Below the pieces are notes generated by a model. That model ran no database searches, had not been told where the DNA came from, and worked only from the letters and a program-made list of their open reading frames with translations. From the NCBI RefSeq assembly GCF_041260155.1, contig NC_091931.1, positions 10,273,861-10,337,860 on the forward strand: a DNA stretch of 64,000 nucleotides, in the 5' to 3' direction. The position numbers and the translations under genes are program-made. Of this stretch, positions 13,901 to 26,259 are shown piece by piece (the first letter of the stretch is position 1; each line of letters begins with the position of its first letter). This DNA is from Ptychodera flava (lineage: Eukaryota > Hemichordata > Enteropneusta > Ptychoderidae).

Positions 13901-15120
13901 GTTACTATATACCATGGGATGACGCTTCGGAAAGTTCTCGAAACTTGCTTCAATCAAATCTTTGAAGTCATATTATACGAAAAATGGGATCCCTCCTATG
14001 GGTGGGCTAGGGAGTCTTTATCGACCCGCTTGTTTTCGTGAATACGTGACCTTGATGTGACCGAGCACCAGAGATACCAGTCCGCTGATAGGCCTACGTA
14101 CCGATCTTGACGCACGCATTTCTTGTTTCTTGAATTGCTCTCTTAAAGAATGATCTTTTTTTTGCAGTATTTCTGGTAATTTGGTGACACAAGCAATATC
14201 TAAAAGTCTTGAGGAGAAGGTATTCCCCAAATAAAATAACTTATAGGGCCTACAGTAGCTTTTTACTTTTGTAATTTTTTCATTGTGTTTTGTTCAGTTT
14301 TTCAACAGCAGGGCCTTGTGCCGGCCCTACTTCCACTACTTGTCAAACAGACCTGTGTGTGACCCACAGGATAAGCAATGACCATTTTCTGGGGGACAAC
14401 AATTTAATTTCACATCCACAATGCACCGGTGCAATAGGGAATTAAAAAAATGGGATTTCGACATGCCTCAGGGAAGAGCAAAAATAAAGTTTAGCTAATA
14501 CAAAAAAGGAAAACGTCAAAATAGGCCTACAAACAAATATAAAAATATAATGTTTCGTACATGGATGTCTGTCAATATTGTAATTAAAATTCAAAATTAA
14601 AAAAAAAAGACAGACAGTAAAACTGATAAGGATAACTGAATCACAGAGAAAGAGAAGAAAAAAGCATCTATGAGAAAAACCATGGAGATCACTGTTGTTT
14701 ATTTTTTCAATTCAAATCTTTGGAAGCTAAGAAGTAAAAAGAGTTTGTTAAATATTTTGATATTCAATAATATACTGTCAAAACACATGAATTTTAAAAA
14801 ATGCAAATCGTATAAAACCAACATTCAAAAGATGCAACAGTTTTGATCCGGAAAATTAACATCCCATGAAATATGTAAGCTTACTACAGAGGCCTGTGAA
14901 TAATCAGAATAGATCACCATTGACTCTGACGAAACGAACCCAATTAGTCATATCAATGGCGTAACAAATCATGTCCTAATAAGAGTGAAAGAGGAGTTTC
15001 TGAAAGCATGCATAGTGAGGGTAACTCGATTTCCAGGGACTGGCATGTCAAAGTTACCGTCCCGGGCAGATTAATTTGCGAAGTGGCGCAGAATTGCTGG
15101 TCATAATATAGGCCTACGCG
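13901..15120. other. Intergenic stretch, nothing recognised
   Basis: AT-rich with A/T runs (for example near 14598-14608). No exon, RNA gene or clear element is seen. Confidence 0.4.
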
Positions 15121-15124
15121 CTTC

Positions 15125-15490
15125 CAAAGTGTAAGGATTTAACTTTTGATCAAACTTTTCTCATTGAAACGTTCAACCATTCAAGGCTTATCAAATTAGA
15201 ATAACAATCAGGGGCCACTGTGAACAGTTTGGTACCAAATAAAAGATTTTACCTAACATTTAGGCCTACGGACATTTAAATTCAAAATCGCCACCATTAA
15301 TGTGACATCAATTCTTTGGGAATAAACGAAAGTTTCGAGTTTCTATAAATGTAAGACGGTAATTTTTTCTTACTTCAAGCTTGAGCTTTAAAATGAGCCC
15401 CAACAAATGGGAGATCAGAAACGAATTGTAAAATTTTGAAAGTCCGAATATCTCACGTTCACCGAGCAGCATTCCACCTCAGAGTCTGAA
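15125..15490 (+). repeat. Dispersed repeat family R1, single arm
   Basis: It shares ordered words with the copies near 8.2, 20.9 and 58.2 kb: ACTTTTGATCAAACTTTTCT, CAGGGGCCACTGTGAACAG, GAGCTTTAAAATGAGCCCC and GAATTGTAAAA...AGTCCGAATATCT. It is non-coding, and no inverted partner arm is seen nearby. Confidence 0.7.
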
Positions 15491-16149
15491 CAATACACAT
15501 TTCACGGCAGTAAGCTTATCTTGCTTCAAAGTTGTACTTTACACTTTTTGAGTGCAAAGACATGTTTTCCTGACATGGCTCACAAAAGTTTACTTTTCCA
15601 GAATTAAGACTAAAGACAATAAGGCAGCAGTTTTGCTTGCAAAACCACCGGTGTGCCTTTCAATTATTTCCAAACTCTTTCAGATTATGAAGTTCTGAAT
15701 ATTTATCATGTGTCAGTCCAATACGAGTAGATACATTTGGATATTTTATTGCCTCAGAAAGAACTCAATTAACCAAGTGACAACTCAAAGGGGCCACTGA
15801 TAACCATGATGAAATCTTTTTCAGTGAAATTTTTGTTTAAGACCTTCAGGAGACGGTTGCACTCCTTTTATAATCATAATACCTAGATAGCTAATGCTTT
15901 GTATTTTTGTGTAGTTCCTAGTGCCGATTCCTTGTAAAGCAAATGGTGACAAAATGAACGCTACTGGTGTGCCCACACCAGTGTTTTGTCTTGCCTATTA
16001 CATTCTAAATTGTGTTGGGTAGGAGGGGTCTTTACCAGACCTCTGAAATTCTGCAGTTTTTCAAGCCCCTGGCCCTAAATTATTGTGCGAAAAATTTATA
16101 GCCCCTGGACAATCTGATTGCCGTATTTGCAACGATCTTACCCGCTACT
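15491..16149. other. Intergenic stretch, nothing recognised
   Basis: No supported gene. The sequence is unique as far as can be told inside this window. Confidence 0.3.
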
Positions 16150-16245
16150 TGCTGCGGATCCGTAGCACTACCACTCCCTTTGCTTGTTGTGTTGGGGGAG
16201 TAACACAACCCACAAAGGGAGTGGTAGAGATACGGATCCGCAGCA
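16150..16245. repeat. 96-bp hairpin (imperfect palindrome)
   Basis: The left arm (16150-16193) contains TGCTGCGGATCCGTAG and CCACTCCCTTTG. The right arm (16202-16245) is its near-complement, ending CGGATCCGCAGCA. About 44-nt arms flank a GGGGGAGT loop. It is one of a group of foldback hairpins in the window. Confidence 0.8.
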
Positions 16246-17233
16246 AACCCACCACTAGATTTTAGAGGTCGTTTTCTGGTTTATTTAGCTCCCATACGAT
16301 AGGCGTGTCTTTTTGTCGAAAATCCTAGATAAGTGGCGTTTTGAAATTTTGCAGAACGAGTTTGGGTACTCATCCTTTCCTGCGAGTGTCACAACCATCA
16401 ATCTGCGGTGGCGTACAGATTCGACACTCAACGATGTGTGCACTGTTATGACGTGAGAGGGCGTCATACACAACATCAAACGGAGGACCACGGAGGACAC
16501 TTTTAGGGACTGGTCAGTTTCTTCGTTGGGGGGGGGGGGCGGTGGATTCATACGGTGTCCCTATTTTTCACTTTGGAGACGAGGATAAACATGTTTTTGA
16601 AATGTTCAATATGGGCAGTATGCTTTTTAATTACAATACGGGTTGATACTTGCCTAAAATACATCGCATGGCCACGAATTTTATTATTCACTTGCTTTTT
16701 TTGACACACCAGTCTCTTAGGAAGATATCGACCCGCCAGATACACAAACATGATTCTGACATTGAACCGACAATTATTTGTCTCTGTATACTAAACAAAG
16801 GTTGCAATTTTCACTATACTGTTTAATTTTTGGTTCAAACTTTAGTCTACCGGAAGGCAATCTGAGTGTAACTTTTATTTTTTTTATGTATTTTTTATAT
16901 TTTTTGTATTAGGCCTATACCTTTCCTAGTGACTCAAGGGTAAGTATTCAGAGAGAATGGTGGCGTGCTTACTCCTCATGACAAAGGCGGAGTATGCTTT
17001 ATTTCATATGTGGAATTGTATTAGAAACTATTTTACCATTTATTGACTATACTTTGTAAACTATCAAACAAACAAATTCTGTTCTTCATCCGCAAACATG
17101 AACACAGCTACAACTCTCTATTGGTTCTTTATTGTATAAGGAAATAAAAATGATCACGCGTATCGCATAAACAAACTAACAAACAAGGAGCCGGAGTTCC
17201 CTGTGTTTCGATCGCAAAACATTAATTACAATT
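16246..17233. other. Intergenic stretch with a G-run
   Basis: It contains a G(10) tract near 16530-16539 and T-rich low-complexity sequence near 16874-16905. No gene is supported. Confidence 0.35.
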
Positions 17234-17337
17234 CACGGTTCCGTGTGTTTCGATATATAGCGGGCGCGTCGTGGCATGCATACTTTTCTATGCATACCAC
17301 ACGGCGGCTGCCATGTATCGAAACACTCGGAACTGTG
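17234..17337. repeat. 104-bp imperfect hairpin
   Basis: The left arm reads CACGGTTCCGTGTGTTTCGA. The inverse of the right arm reads CACAGTTCCGAGTGTTTCGA. Pairing continues to TATGCATA at the tip. It is non-coding. Confidence 0.65.
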
Positions 17338-17394
17338 TTACAATTTGTTTACATGTTGAACCGTACCTGACCAAGATAGGAAGGTTTAAAGGGG

Positions 17395-17545
17395 TAAAAT
17401 TTCGCAAATTGACATGCCGGCTTAGTTGGGTGGATACTTCGTCTTTGCACCTTCAAACTGTTAATTTGAAACAATGTGAGTTCGCGCTCACACTCAGTTC
17501 CCCCGACGCGGTCCGGCATTTTTGCTCTGCCGTCATTATACTATG
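17395..17545 (+). repeat. ~150-bp direct repeat, copy 1
   Basis: It shares TAGTTGGGTGGATACTTCGT, a TTCGCGCTCACACTCAGTT region, and CCCCCGACGCGGTCCGGCAT with 19025-19160 in the same orientation. Its identity as a transposon fragment is unproven. Confidence 0.6.
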
Positions 17546-18380
17546 GAAGACTAAAACTGCCGACATGCGTTTGCCTTTTCACAAATAAATGTACAGGTAT
17601 GTTTCCCACTTGTAAATACACGCCAGATTTTGTGCGCGCCGGGCACGTCGCGGTCCCAGGGGTAAAATGAAAGCTGTGGCGACATGGCTCAAATTACATG
17701 TATGCTTATACAACCTGCGAGGGCGCCATACAATACGGCCAGGTCTGCGGCCGATGTGGTGTGGTACCAATGGGATACTTTCAAGATCAATATTGACCTA
17801 CGAAATTGTTGGCAAAAATATACCAGATAATATCAAATCAGCCTAAATTTGGAATTTCGTTGACTTCTTCTATCGTTCAGCAACTGTGATAATAAACCTC
17901 ATTGGCAAATTCCTATCGACAGCCACCTGAGCAGGCGAATCTTCGAGCAAAACATCATGTTTGTAAATAGAAAATGGAAAATCTTTTCGATATACTGATA
18001 AAATTCATTCTGGACAACACAAATTAATTCCAACATATGAAATTAATTTTAACAGATTAAATTAGTTACAAGAAAATAGTAAAAATTAATTCTATGCTAC
18101 GTAATATTAATTCCAGCGTGTCAGATTAATTTAAAATGTTTTCTAACCAAGTCAAGGAATATAGAAAATTAACTGCCAGTACTAGTTAAATTAATTCGAT
18201 ACGATATAAAATTAATTTTGACACATTAAAATTATTATACATCACATAATTTTGACCAGAACGGACCTCCATAAAGCAGTCTCCAACGACGTCTCAAACT
18301 TCTTATTCGAGTTCTCTCAAAGTCACAACTGCAAATAACTCATCGAACTATCTCTACACTAGAGACGAAGGTTTAAATTA
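17546..18380. other. Intergenic stretch, nothing recognised
   Basis: TTAATT-rich words recur between 18000 and 18250 (ATTAATTC/ATTAATTT spaced irregularly). No gene is supported. Confidence 0.35.
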
Positions 18381-18565
18381 GAGGTTATAAACGGCAAGCG
18401 AGGGTATTTGGTTGCGGATATAAGACCTCTGGGCTGAAATTAGCATATTTGGCGGGAAATAATCACCTCGCTTCGCTCGGTGATTATTTCACCCAAATAT
18501 GCTAATTTTCACCCCAGAGGTCCTTATATCTGCAACCAAATACCGAGCGCACCGTTTATAACCTC
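18381..18565. mobile_element. 185-bp hairpin (foldback) element with a possible ATTA target duplication
   Basis: Two arms of about 90 nt pair almost throughout: GAGGTTATAAACGG at the left end, CCGTTTATAACCTC at the right end, and CGCTTCGCTCGG at the tip. It is flanked by ATTA on both sides (18377-18380 and 18566-18569). It has no coding capacity. Confidence 0.75.
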
Positions 18566-19024
18566 ATTATATATGTTGAAGTTAAAAACAAGTGGACAAT
18601 TTCGTTATTTTAGGGCCGAAGTTGGCACAACAGTTCAGGAGCGCCAAGCGTCATACAAACACTAAAAAAGAACGTTTCAGAACGCGCGCGCGTGCACCGT
18701 TGCAGTCATAAACTACGGTTACGCAACGCATCGATATCGCGATTAGACATCGAACTTGAAGAATTTTTTCTTTAAAAAAAAACGCTCATAAAACTTTAAA
18801 AAATTGTGGTGTTGTTACACAGACTCCGCTGCTTACAGAAACTCTTCATATTTTGGTTCGTCAAGCTGCACTAGCCTAAAATTTAACGATCAAAAACAAT
18901 CTGAAGCCATAGACTTGTTCGCATGTTACGCGGCGCGCAGGTCTTCTTGTAGAGAATATAAACCCCGGCTCCAGCCAATCAGATTGCCGGATTCCAGCCG
19001 AGCATATTATAATATCGTAAATTT
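18566..19024. other. Intergenic stretch, nothing recognised
   Basis: Includes a GCGCGCGCGTGCAC run near 18684. No gene is supported. Confidence 0.3.
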
Positions 19025-19160
19025 ACCAACAAATTCTGCCTGCTATTTAAGTTGGGAGGATACTTCGTTCTCAGACAAAAGTGGATTTTAGCCGAAAACC
19101 TGTGGGTTCGCACTCACAGTTTATTCCCCCGACGCAACCGGCATTTTTACAAGGCCGTGA
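19025..19160 (+). repeat. ~150-bp direct repeat, copy 2
   Basis: It is the counterpart of 17395-17545: AGTTGGGAGGATACTTCGTT, GGGTTCGCACTCACAG, then CCCCCGACGCAACCGGCATT. It lies about 1.6 kb from copy 1 in direct orientation. Confidence 0.6.
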
Positions 19161-20949
19161 AACAGCAAAGAAGGATAAATGATATATTTCCGTAACTTCT
19201 TTTCGACTAGATATCGGGGGTAATGTTTCTCGTTTACGGAGATATTGCCATTTCTGTGTTCTCGTCGAATCTACCTGAAGCACAGCGGTCATTCTGTCAG
19301 AAAGAAGACGGACGCTTAACTATTCATGACCTATGAGGGCGCCATCACTATTCAAAGCTTCCGCGCAGGGCCACTGTGCATTCCACTGTGTCCTCAGACT
19401 TTCGGAGATTATGTGAAATATAGTGATTCCAGCAGGTTATAACGTGTTGATGATTCTTTTCGCGAGTGAGATGATCACACATTGATCAGAACCACGCTGT
19501 CTTCGCATCTGATCTTACGTTGCATTTGCGCTTGCCTAGAGTGAACGCTACCGGCAGCACGGCTGCGGTCACAAATAATGGTGAGGAGGAGTGCTGGAGA
19601 AATCGCGATCGAAATCTGTTTTCAGATCCCCTCATACTACCCTTAAAAAATTCGAATTCCCCGTCTATATTATCGAAATTTTTCAAGTCCCCCTTCAAAA
19701 ACTATCATATAGCTGCATAGCTATTAAGAATGTACGTGCAGAACATGTATTGCGCAGTTCTGCTCGCAGATGTTCGACACAACCCTTTTTCACGCACACA
19801 TAAATATTTTGTATTGGTTATAGAAATGTGGTCAGCAGTCTGTAGAGCCACATTCCTAAGCCAAGCATTTTTAAATGTATCGGTGGACATTTTGGATTTA
19901 TCAGTCTAAATAACACATTTCCTTCATTTTAATTAGAATATTTACTGTTCAAAATTTTACTTTTGTGTCATTTTACGATGAGAATGTGAATATTTCATTC
20001 ACGGCATGAACTCGAAATGAATGCATTTATACATTGATATCAGTAAGTGACAAAAGTGACTCTAAATCAGACGTTGTTGGTGACCCCATCTTTTTTCTTT
20101 AATATTTGATTATTCTAATATACCCGCATTCAAAATTCCTTAATGCAAAAGTACAACAATAGCAAACAATATATTACAAACATCATATTTTGATATTTTT
20201 CTCTTGTTGTACATCTTATCATGTTGAAATAACCATTATTTAGCCTATGAATACAATATACATATGTGATATGTACACAAATATTGGTGTCGGTTGTATT
20301 TTATATACATTAAAATTTCAATATTACATACGACTGCTGCATATTAATATTCAGACCGAGTGAATAATTTTAAAGCATTAATTTTGCAACATGCAAGTAA
20401 GAAAAAATGTTTTTTAAAAATGATGACACAAAAATGATGTTGATACATCACGGTGTTCGAGAAAAAAATCAAGTTGAACATACCTTCTGATCATTCACAT
20501 CTTTTTTGCACTCTATTGATAACGTATTCACTGTAAAATGTCAAATACAGGCAGCAATGTAGAAATAATAGTAAACTGTACCATGACATTCACGGAGATG
20601 CACTCGTTTTGTGTTCCGTAGTCAACACTATTTTGTGCACGGTGATACACATATTGCCCCGTAGGCCATTGTTCATTGATAACTGTTAACTTAAAGTCTT
20701 CTGGCTCTCCGTGTGTTGCTCTCTGGCCTGATTTCGTGTTTCTCTGCCATGAACGTTATATGACCCAAACTCTTGTCGGATACTCAAAGGCTGGAGTCAA
20801 CCATTTGATGACAGAAAATAAGGAAGAATACTATATAAGAGCATGTAACATGCTCGGCACCAGAATGCACAACTTGAAAGATACCCATATGTGTTAGACT
20901 ATATATCTGCTCACTATGAATTTCTCTATTTATTGGATGGTTAGTCTTT
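19161..20949. other. Intergenic stretch, nothing recognised
   Basis: AT-rich. Several chance open frames of 60-75 codons lack motifs or splice context. Confidence 0.35.
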
Positions 20950-21305
20950 AAGGTAGTTCGCGCCTAGAAAGTGAAAGACTTAAACTTTTGTTCAAACTTT
21001 TCTTGAGGAATCTTTCAACCATTCTCTTTCAAAATCAAGAACAAAAATTAGGGGTCATCCTGCAAATTTTGGTACTAGGAAACAAATAACTCCATATTTA
21101 CCGACATTCAAAATTCAAAATGGCCGCCTTTCCTGTGTTAATCCTATGGAGAAAAATAAAATTTTCAAATTTTCGAATTTCGAAAAACTAAGCCGGTTAA
21201 AAATTTCTTTCACCAAGAGCTTTAAAATGAACCCCCGCAAGTAGATCAGAAAAGAATTGTAAAAGTTTGAGAGTCCGAATATCTGTCCCCGAGGCGCATT
21301 GTACC
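20950..21305 (+). repeat. Dispersed repeat family R1, single arm
   Basis: This is the clearest R1 arm. It runs from about AAGGTAGTTCGCGCC through TTCAACCATTCTCTTTC, TTTTGGTACTAGG, CAAAATGGCCGCC and GAGCTTTAAAATGAACCCCC to GAGGCGCATTGTACC. Its right edge meets the 640-bp inverted-repeat element at 21311. Confidence 0.75.
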
Positions 21306-21310
21306 TTAAA

Positions 21311-21950
21311 GCACAGGCGGCCCAGACACTATTAATAAGCTTATTATTGAGTTTTTCTCACTTTTTTCTCTATCAGTTCCTCTCCTTTTCTTCATCACAG
21401 TCCCTCTATGGATAGAGGGACTGCGTCTATATGCTCTGACTGATCAGAGTGAATAAAATAAATGGTTTATATAACCTAACCAAGCCTCTTTTGACTCTTT
21501 ATTCATTTTACACCCATTACAAGGACGCTTATCTCTCATATACACATCTTGTAATTAATTAGTTAACATAACTAATTATATTAATCCGTTGACTTAATCA
21601 AGGGTTGATCAACATTGGAAAGATAGAGATGTAAATGAAAAAGGAGTTTCAGTAACCTTTCCTATCTTTCGCGATGTTGACTAACCTATAAATCCCTGAT
21701 AAGTCCACAAATTAGTATAATTAGTTGTGTTGACTAAATAATTACAAGATGTGTGTATATGAGAGATAAACGTCCTTGTAATGGGGTGTAAAATAAATAA
21801 AGAGTCGAGAGGCTAGGTTAGGCTATAAAGTCATTTATTTTTATTTACTACGATCAGTCAGAGCATGAAGAAAAGGAGAGGAAACTGATAGAGAAAACAG
21901 TGAGAAAAACTTAATAATAAGCTTATTAATAGTGTCTGGGCCGCATGTGC
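21311..21950. mobile_element. 640-bp long-TIR non-autonomous DNA element (MITE)
   Basis: The ends are GCACAGGCGGCCCAGACAC and the inverse of GTGTCTGGGCCGCATGTGC. The inverted similarity continues inward for more than 200 bp on each side (for example TATTAATAAGCTTATTATT, the Ser/Phe-neutral TCTCCTTTTCTTCAT tract, and CCATTACAAGGACG versus CGTCCTTGTAATGG). Both flanks carry TTAAA (21306-21310 and 21951-21955), a clean 5-bp target duplication. It has no coding capacity. A TTAA-centred target fits piggyBac- or Kolobok-like insertion, but the TIR sequence does not let me assign a superfamily. Confidence 0.85.
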
Positions 21951-21955
21951 TTAAA

Positions 21956-22417
21956 GATGATATGATATCCGAAAATGTTTTGCTACTAAATTATATACGC
22001 CTATGGCTTGTAATCGAATATCCCAAGTACATAGTTGTGTTGCATTTAATAAAGTCGTGACCCAAGCACGACCACTAGTACTATTTCACTATCCAAACAC
22101 ATCTCAGTTTATCTGTCAAAGTTTGGACTGATCACCACACATAGGCCTAAGGGCTTTCGAGCTTCAAGTATCGGAGTTTATGTATTTACTTGTTTTAGTT
22201 TTTATCTTTTATTCATTCATACATTCTATAATGATTTAATCACTGTTTTGTTCGTATATGTATTTCTATTTATTTATTTTGTTTTGTTTTGCTTATTCTA
22301 TTAACGATCATTCTGAAGTTTTTTGAAATCCATTTTATCTACCTGAGTAAGCCGACTCGAACACACTAGGAATTGTAGGTAATGCGTGATAAGAACTCTG
22401 CCATGGAAATTGCTAGA
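21956..22417. other. Upstream flank of gene A, nothing else recognised
   Basis: AT-rich intergenic sequence with T-runs and a TTTATTTATTTTG tract near 22267. No exon is seen. Confidence 0.35.
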
Positions 22418-22425
22418 GGACGTCA
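22418..22425 (+). promoter_or_regulatory. Near-consensus CRE upstream of gene A
   Basis: GGACGTCA differs at one base from the CRE TGACGTCA and lies 162 bp before the gene A AUG. Genes B and C have exact CREs at 148 and 151 bp before their AUGs. The matching distance makes a shared regulatory site plausible. Confidence 0.4.
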
Positions 22426-22579
22426 CAAAATCGCCATAGAACGATAGAACGCTACCAAGCTACTATACTTTTCTTACTAGCATTCGTTCTTCGTTACACT
22501 TGAAAAGCTACTAAAGCTTTTGACTTTCTTTTATGACCTGTTGAGGCTGTTCCATCATTTTTGTGAAAAAAACAGCAAC

Positions 22580-23826
22580 ATGGGTAACCAAATATCATCT
22601 CAAAGGCGTGGAAGTGCTCCGAAAACGGTCGACAATAGGTGAGTTTACGTGATTCCTATCCATATTACAGCGGTATGACGATAGTTGGCTTGAAAACTTA
22701 CATTCTCTTTAAATGTTTACGAATTCGGTTCTTATATATCTATGCAAGCCCTAAATGTATTGCAATTTAAAATTAAAGTCAACAAACAACAGACGAACGC
22801 AATTTCAATCAAGTGATTCGGCATCATGTTTTTGTTTCTATTTGTGTACGCGTTAGTCTAACATCTTCTAGAAAATTTGTCACATTGTGAGCTTTTCAAC
22901 TTCTCCTGGATCAAGTGGTTTTGATTTATGTATATGTAGGCCAAGTCTTAGTAAAAATTATCAGATCGTGGGCGTCAAACATTCCTGGGTCAAGCGAAAA
23001 AGAAAAGCTAATTTACTAGACACGACAACAAAGACATGAACAGCAGACGGGTTAGAGTCTTCCAAATATTAGAGCAGTTACCGTGTGCGGCCACTCCTTG
23101 TCTGTGCTAGAGCTGCTGAACATAGTCACAAGTATTCAGTGCTCTGTCATCGTATCAATGTAAATTCTATTTAGGATGTTTATTTTATCATTCTACACAG
23201 TGGAAAGAAAGAAAGGACAGTAGAGTCTAGGAACAGGAAGAAATGGTGGATCTTTAGGAAAAATAAAGTTCAACCAGAAATTCACGGTAACATGTACGGC
23301 AACCGTTGACAACATCGGAGAAATCCAAGAAGAAGCAGTAACTGCGATGAAGGAAAGGCTTTTCACAAGTGATCGTCAAACAGAAGAGAAAGAAATGAAG
23401 GGAAGCGAGAGTGGAGAAGTCCGTCATGAACTTGAGAAAGTTGAAACTGAGACACAGAAGCTAGTGACTGACAACCCCGAACTCATTGACGGGCGAGATG
23501 AGAGAAGGAAACTCAGCTGTAAGGATGGTGATTCTACGGACAAAGCATTGAAGAACATCCGTCTCCGGAAACGCGGTGACGAAAGAAGAGAACGTCGAGC
23601 CGCTAGAAGGTCCAGACCAGAAAAACAGGAAACAGGTATAGAGGGAGCACAGGTCGACAAGGTAGACGATGATGTCATCGATCGCACAATGGCGGCAAGG
23701 AGAGAGAAAATTGCTGAAAGTAGAAAACGCATGGAAGAGAAAAGAAGAGCAAGAGCTGCCAACCGACATGAACTTACTTACGAAGAGAGTTTTGCTAAAC
23801 TCAGAGCCTTGGCAAAGATGCAGTAA
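22580..23826 (+). CDS. Gene A: myristoylation-signal coiled-coil protein, two exons, frame disrupted in exon 2
   Basis: Exon 1 (22580-22638) encodes MGNQISSQRRGSAPKTVDN and ends in phase 2 at AATAG|GTGAGT. Exon 2 starts at 23201 after TTCTACACAG. MGNQISS fits the N-myristoyltransferase consensus (Gly2, Asn3, Ser6). Exon 2 first reads a basic-aromatic patch, NRKKWWIFRKNK, followed by EIHG, and then meets a stop at 23307. A second frame, offset by one base, continues as VDNIGEIQEEAVTAMKERL...SDRQ and runs to the stop at 23824-23826. These two segments match consecutive parts of gene B (KKKRLFFRKR...EIQ, then LDAVWDIRDALVSEMKK...YDRQ). Gene A has 19 nt where B and C have 15 between them. So a net +1 shift lies within about 23286-23304. 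The later frame (23347-23826 in full) is long, highly charged (E/K/R) and ends YEESFAKLRALAKMQ like gene B. A 34-52-nt mini-intron would restore the frame, but it would remove homologous sequence, so a recent frameshift or sequence error is more likely. The function is unknown. Confidence 0.7.
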
Positions 23827-24412
23827 GAGAGGACAATAAGGAGTACTTTATCCTTATCTCAAAGAAACCTGCGATCTGGTCTTCGTCACTTTCTCCACTA
23901 CCACTTCTTGCCATGGATTGTCTCTATGGAATCTGTGCTTGTAGCAGGTGCATCGCTTTTGTGTATAAGCCAAAGTGAAAAAAAATGTGTATTTCCGGTA
24001 ACATACCTCCCAAAATTAGACTACGTTGGTCGGAGGAATTTTTCTATGTTTGTCTTTGGCTAAGACACGTGAACTACATTAAAATTTACAGAACTTGCTC
24101 GAACTTTGTTGAAAATGCGAAAACAATTAGTGGGGTCGGAGGGTTTTTGTTGGGTAGGTCGGATTACCGGACACATAGGCAATCTCTTTCTTTTATTTGG
24201 CATTAGATAAAAGATCAAAGATGCATGAAAAAAAATTATCAACAGATAAGATAGTGCAGGTTCAGTATTAAAAATGAAAATGGAGAAAAGGCATAGAAAT
24301 ACGAGAAAAATGTAGTATTTTTTCAAGATAAAATTAGAACATATTGTATTGTATAATTGTTTAAAAACTAAATTTCTTTCAGAGAAACATTAATAATTTT
24401 AGTGGCACATAT

Positions 24413-24418
24413 AATAAA
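24413..24418 (+). terminator. Candidate polyadenylation signal of gene A
   Basis: AATAAA about 590 bp after the gene A stop. It is the first exact match I noticed downstream. No cleavage-site evidence is available. Confidence 0.35.
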
Positions 24419-24724
24419 ATCCTTATTGACAACGCAACTATAATATGTGTGTTTATATGTCGAATATTAATTACAGTGAATCGCATTAACACATTTTCCG
24501 ATGAGGAGTGAAAATTTAACACATCTCATGCATATTGAAATTAGATTAGTGTTTTGCAGTGTAATATTCTGTATGAATTCATGGGGAAAATTTGACACAA
24601 AAAATGCTGGTATAAATGTCCGATTGGGATACAGTACACGGACCTTTTGGTAAAATAGAATGCGCCTTGGGGATAGATAGACATTGGGAGGTTCACACTT
24701 TGACACTATATTTCGTCTACCTCT
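24419..24724. other. Intergenic stretch, nothing recognised
   Basis: AT-rich. No gene is supported. Confidence 0.3.
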
Positions 24725-24985
24725 TGAGGGGGGTGCTCATTGTGAAGCCTATGGAGTAAATAATATCTCACCGGCTTACTTTTGTGAAAATCGAAAACTT
24801 AATTCCCACATAGGATGGCGGCCATTTTGAATTTCAAGTGTCAGTAAATATTTGGTATTTTCTTCCTGTAGTACAAAACTTTGCACGATAACCCCTGATT
24901 TTTATTCTGGATTTCTAAAGGGTATAGTTGAAAGTTATGGCAACAAAACAAAATTTTCAGTCTGTCAATTAATTAAGCTCCACTG
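24725..24985 (-). repeat. Dispersed repeat family R1, single arm, reversed
   Basis: Read on the minus strand it gives the R1 words in order: TTTCAACTATACCCTTTAGA, the ATCAGGGGT(T)ATCGTGCAAAG region, TTCAAAATGGCCGCCATCC and GTAAGCCGGTGAG. It is truncated relative to the copy at 20950. Confidence 0.7.
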
Positions 24986-25846
24986 CCGGACTAGAATGGG
25001 ACGACATCAAATGTCAATCGTCCATTTTCAGTGTGAATTCTGTACAGCTGCTAAAAATAGATATAACACAGTTGTTTTCTTCACAACAAAAATGTCTACA
25101 TTAATATGTGATTCCATCTCTATAACAACAACACGCAGATAGCAGTTTTAAATGTGTTATAGTGCTAAAGTTTACTATCTTAGGCGAGTCAAACTGCAGA
25201 CGAGACTTCATCCTATGACGTGTTCAGCCCACATTGTGTAAACTCATCGCGCCATGTATCTCTTGCTTGAAATGACATTTACTGTTCCCAAAACAATAAA
25301 CACTACATTTCCTGAACTTTTCCTTTGTAGAGGAAAGGACGTTTACTAGTGGTCATCATTTTCGCACAGATAATAAAAAACTTTGCGATATAAGAGAGGA
25401 GCGAATTAGGACTTCTTAACTAAACATTAAATTGATATCAAATAACTTAATTTATTTCGGCATTGATAATTAGAATAACCATGACTATATGCAACAAGTG
25501 TCGCTGTTTTAGAATAATTTATCATGGCCGTCGACGTCATAAATGTCACCAGAAAAAAAAGAACGAACATTTGACTGAGAATTTTGACTCCCACATTTTT
25601 TCAGAGCAAATGTATTGACATTACCTACCTGGCTGGTCGTGTCTAGTTGTGAATTTTTTTTACGAAATTGTATTATTTATGAGTGACTCATACTCCCTCC
25701 CTGCATGGGACTGTATAGGCTTACCTTTAATCGGTTCCCTTCGGTTTCCCATCGATGATTATTGATCATTGTTATTTCTTGTCATAATAGCAATCATGAT
25801 AAACTGATATAACTTTCGCAAACTAAAGACACCTGCATTGCTGTTG

Positions 25847-25850
<4 letters not shown>
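24986..25850. other. Intergenic stretch, nothing recognised
   Basis: No exon or clear element is seen. Confidence 0.3.

Positions 25851-25927
<77 letters not shown>
25851..25927. repeat. (CT)n microsatellite
   Basis: 77 bp of uninterrupted CT dinucleotides. Confidence 0.98.
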
Positions 25928-25930
<3 letters not shown>

Positions 25931-26259
25931 TCAATCAACTGCTGATCTTATGATGGCATTTCCAGCAGTTATCTACAGAGGCAGGAGATATGTGCGCAGT
26001 AGTGGTCCGTTCGCTCTCAATTAAATCTTTATTTTCCTGTTCCTCTTTTCATAAACTTCTGTCCCTTCCGAACATTTCAACAATTTTTGTGAAGGTTAAG
26101 CACTTAAGCCATACATTCTCAATTATATTGTACGAAAGCATACTCGTCGGAAATCAGTAATATCATAGCTTTACACATTGTTCGCGTGTCGAACTCAAGA
26201 GGGCGATCACTCAACAACCGACGCTAAGAGCGTCCACATTAAAGTGGTGCGCAGTCTGG

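Noticed and set aside
23287-23338. A 52-nt intron in gene A exon 2 (GT at 23287, AG at 23338) that would restore the frame
   Set aside because: It would delete residues homologous to gene B (VDNIGEIQEE) and is shorter than typical animal introns, so a frameshift explains the data better.
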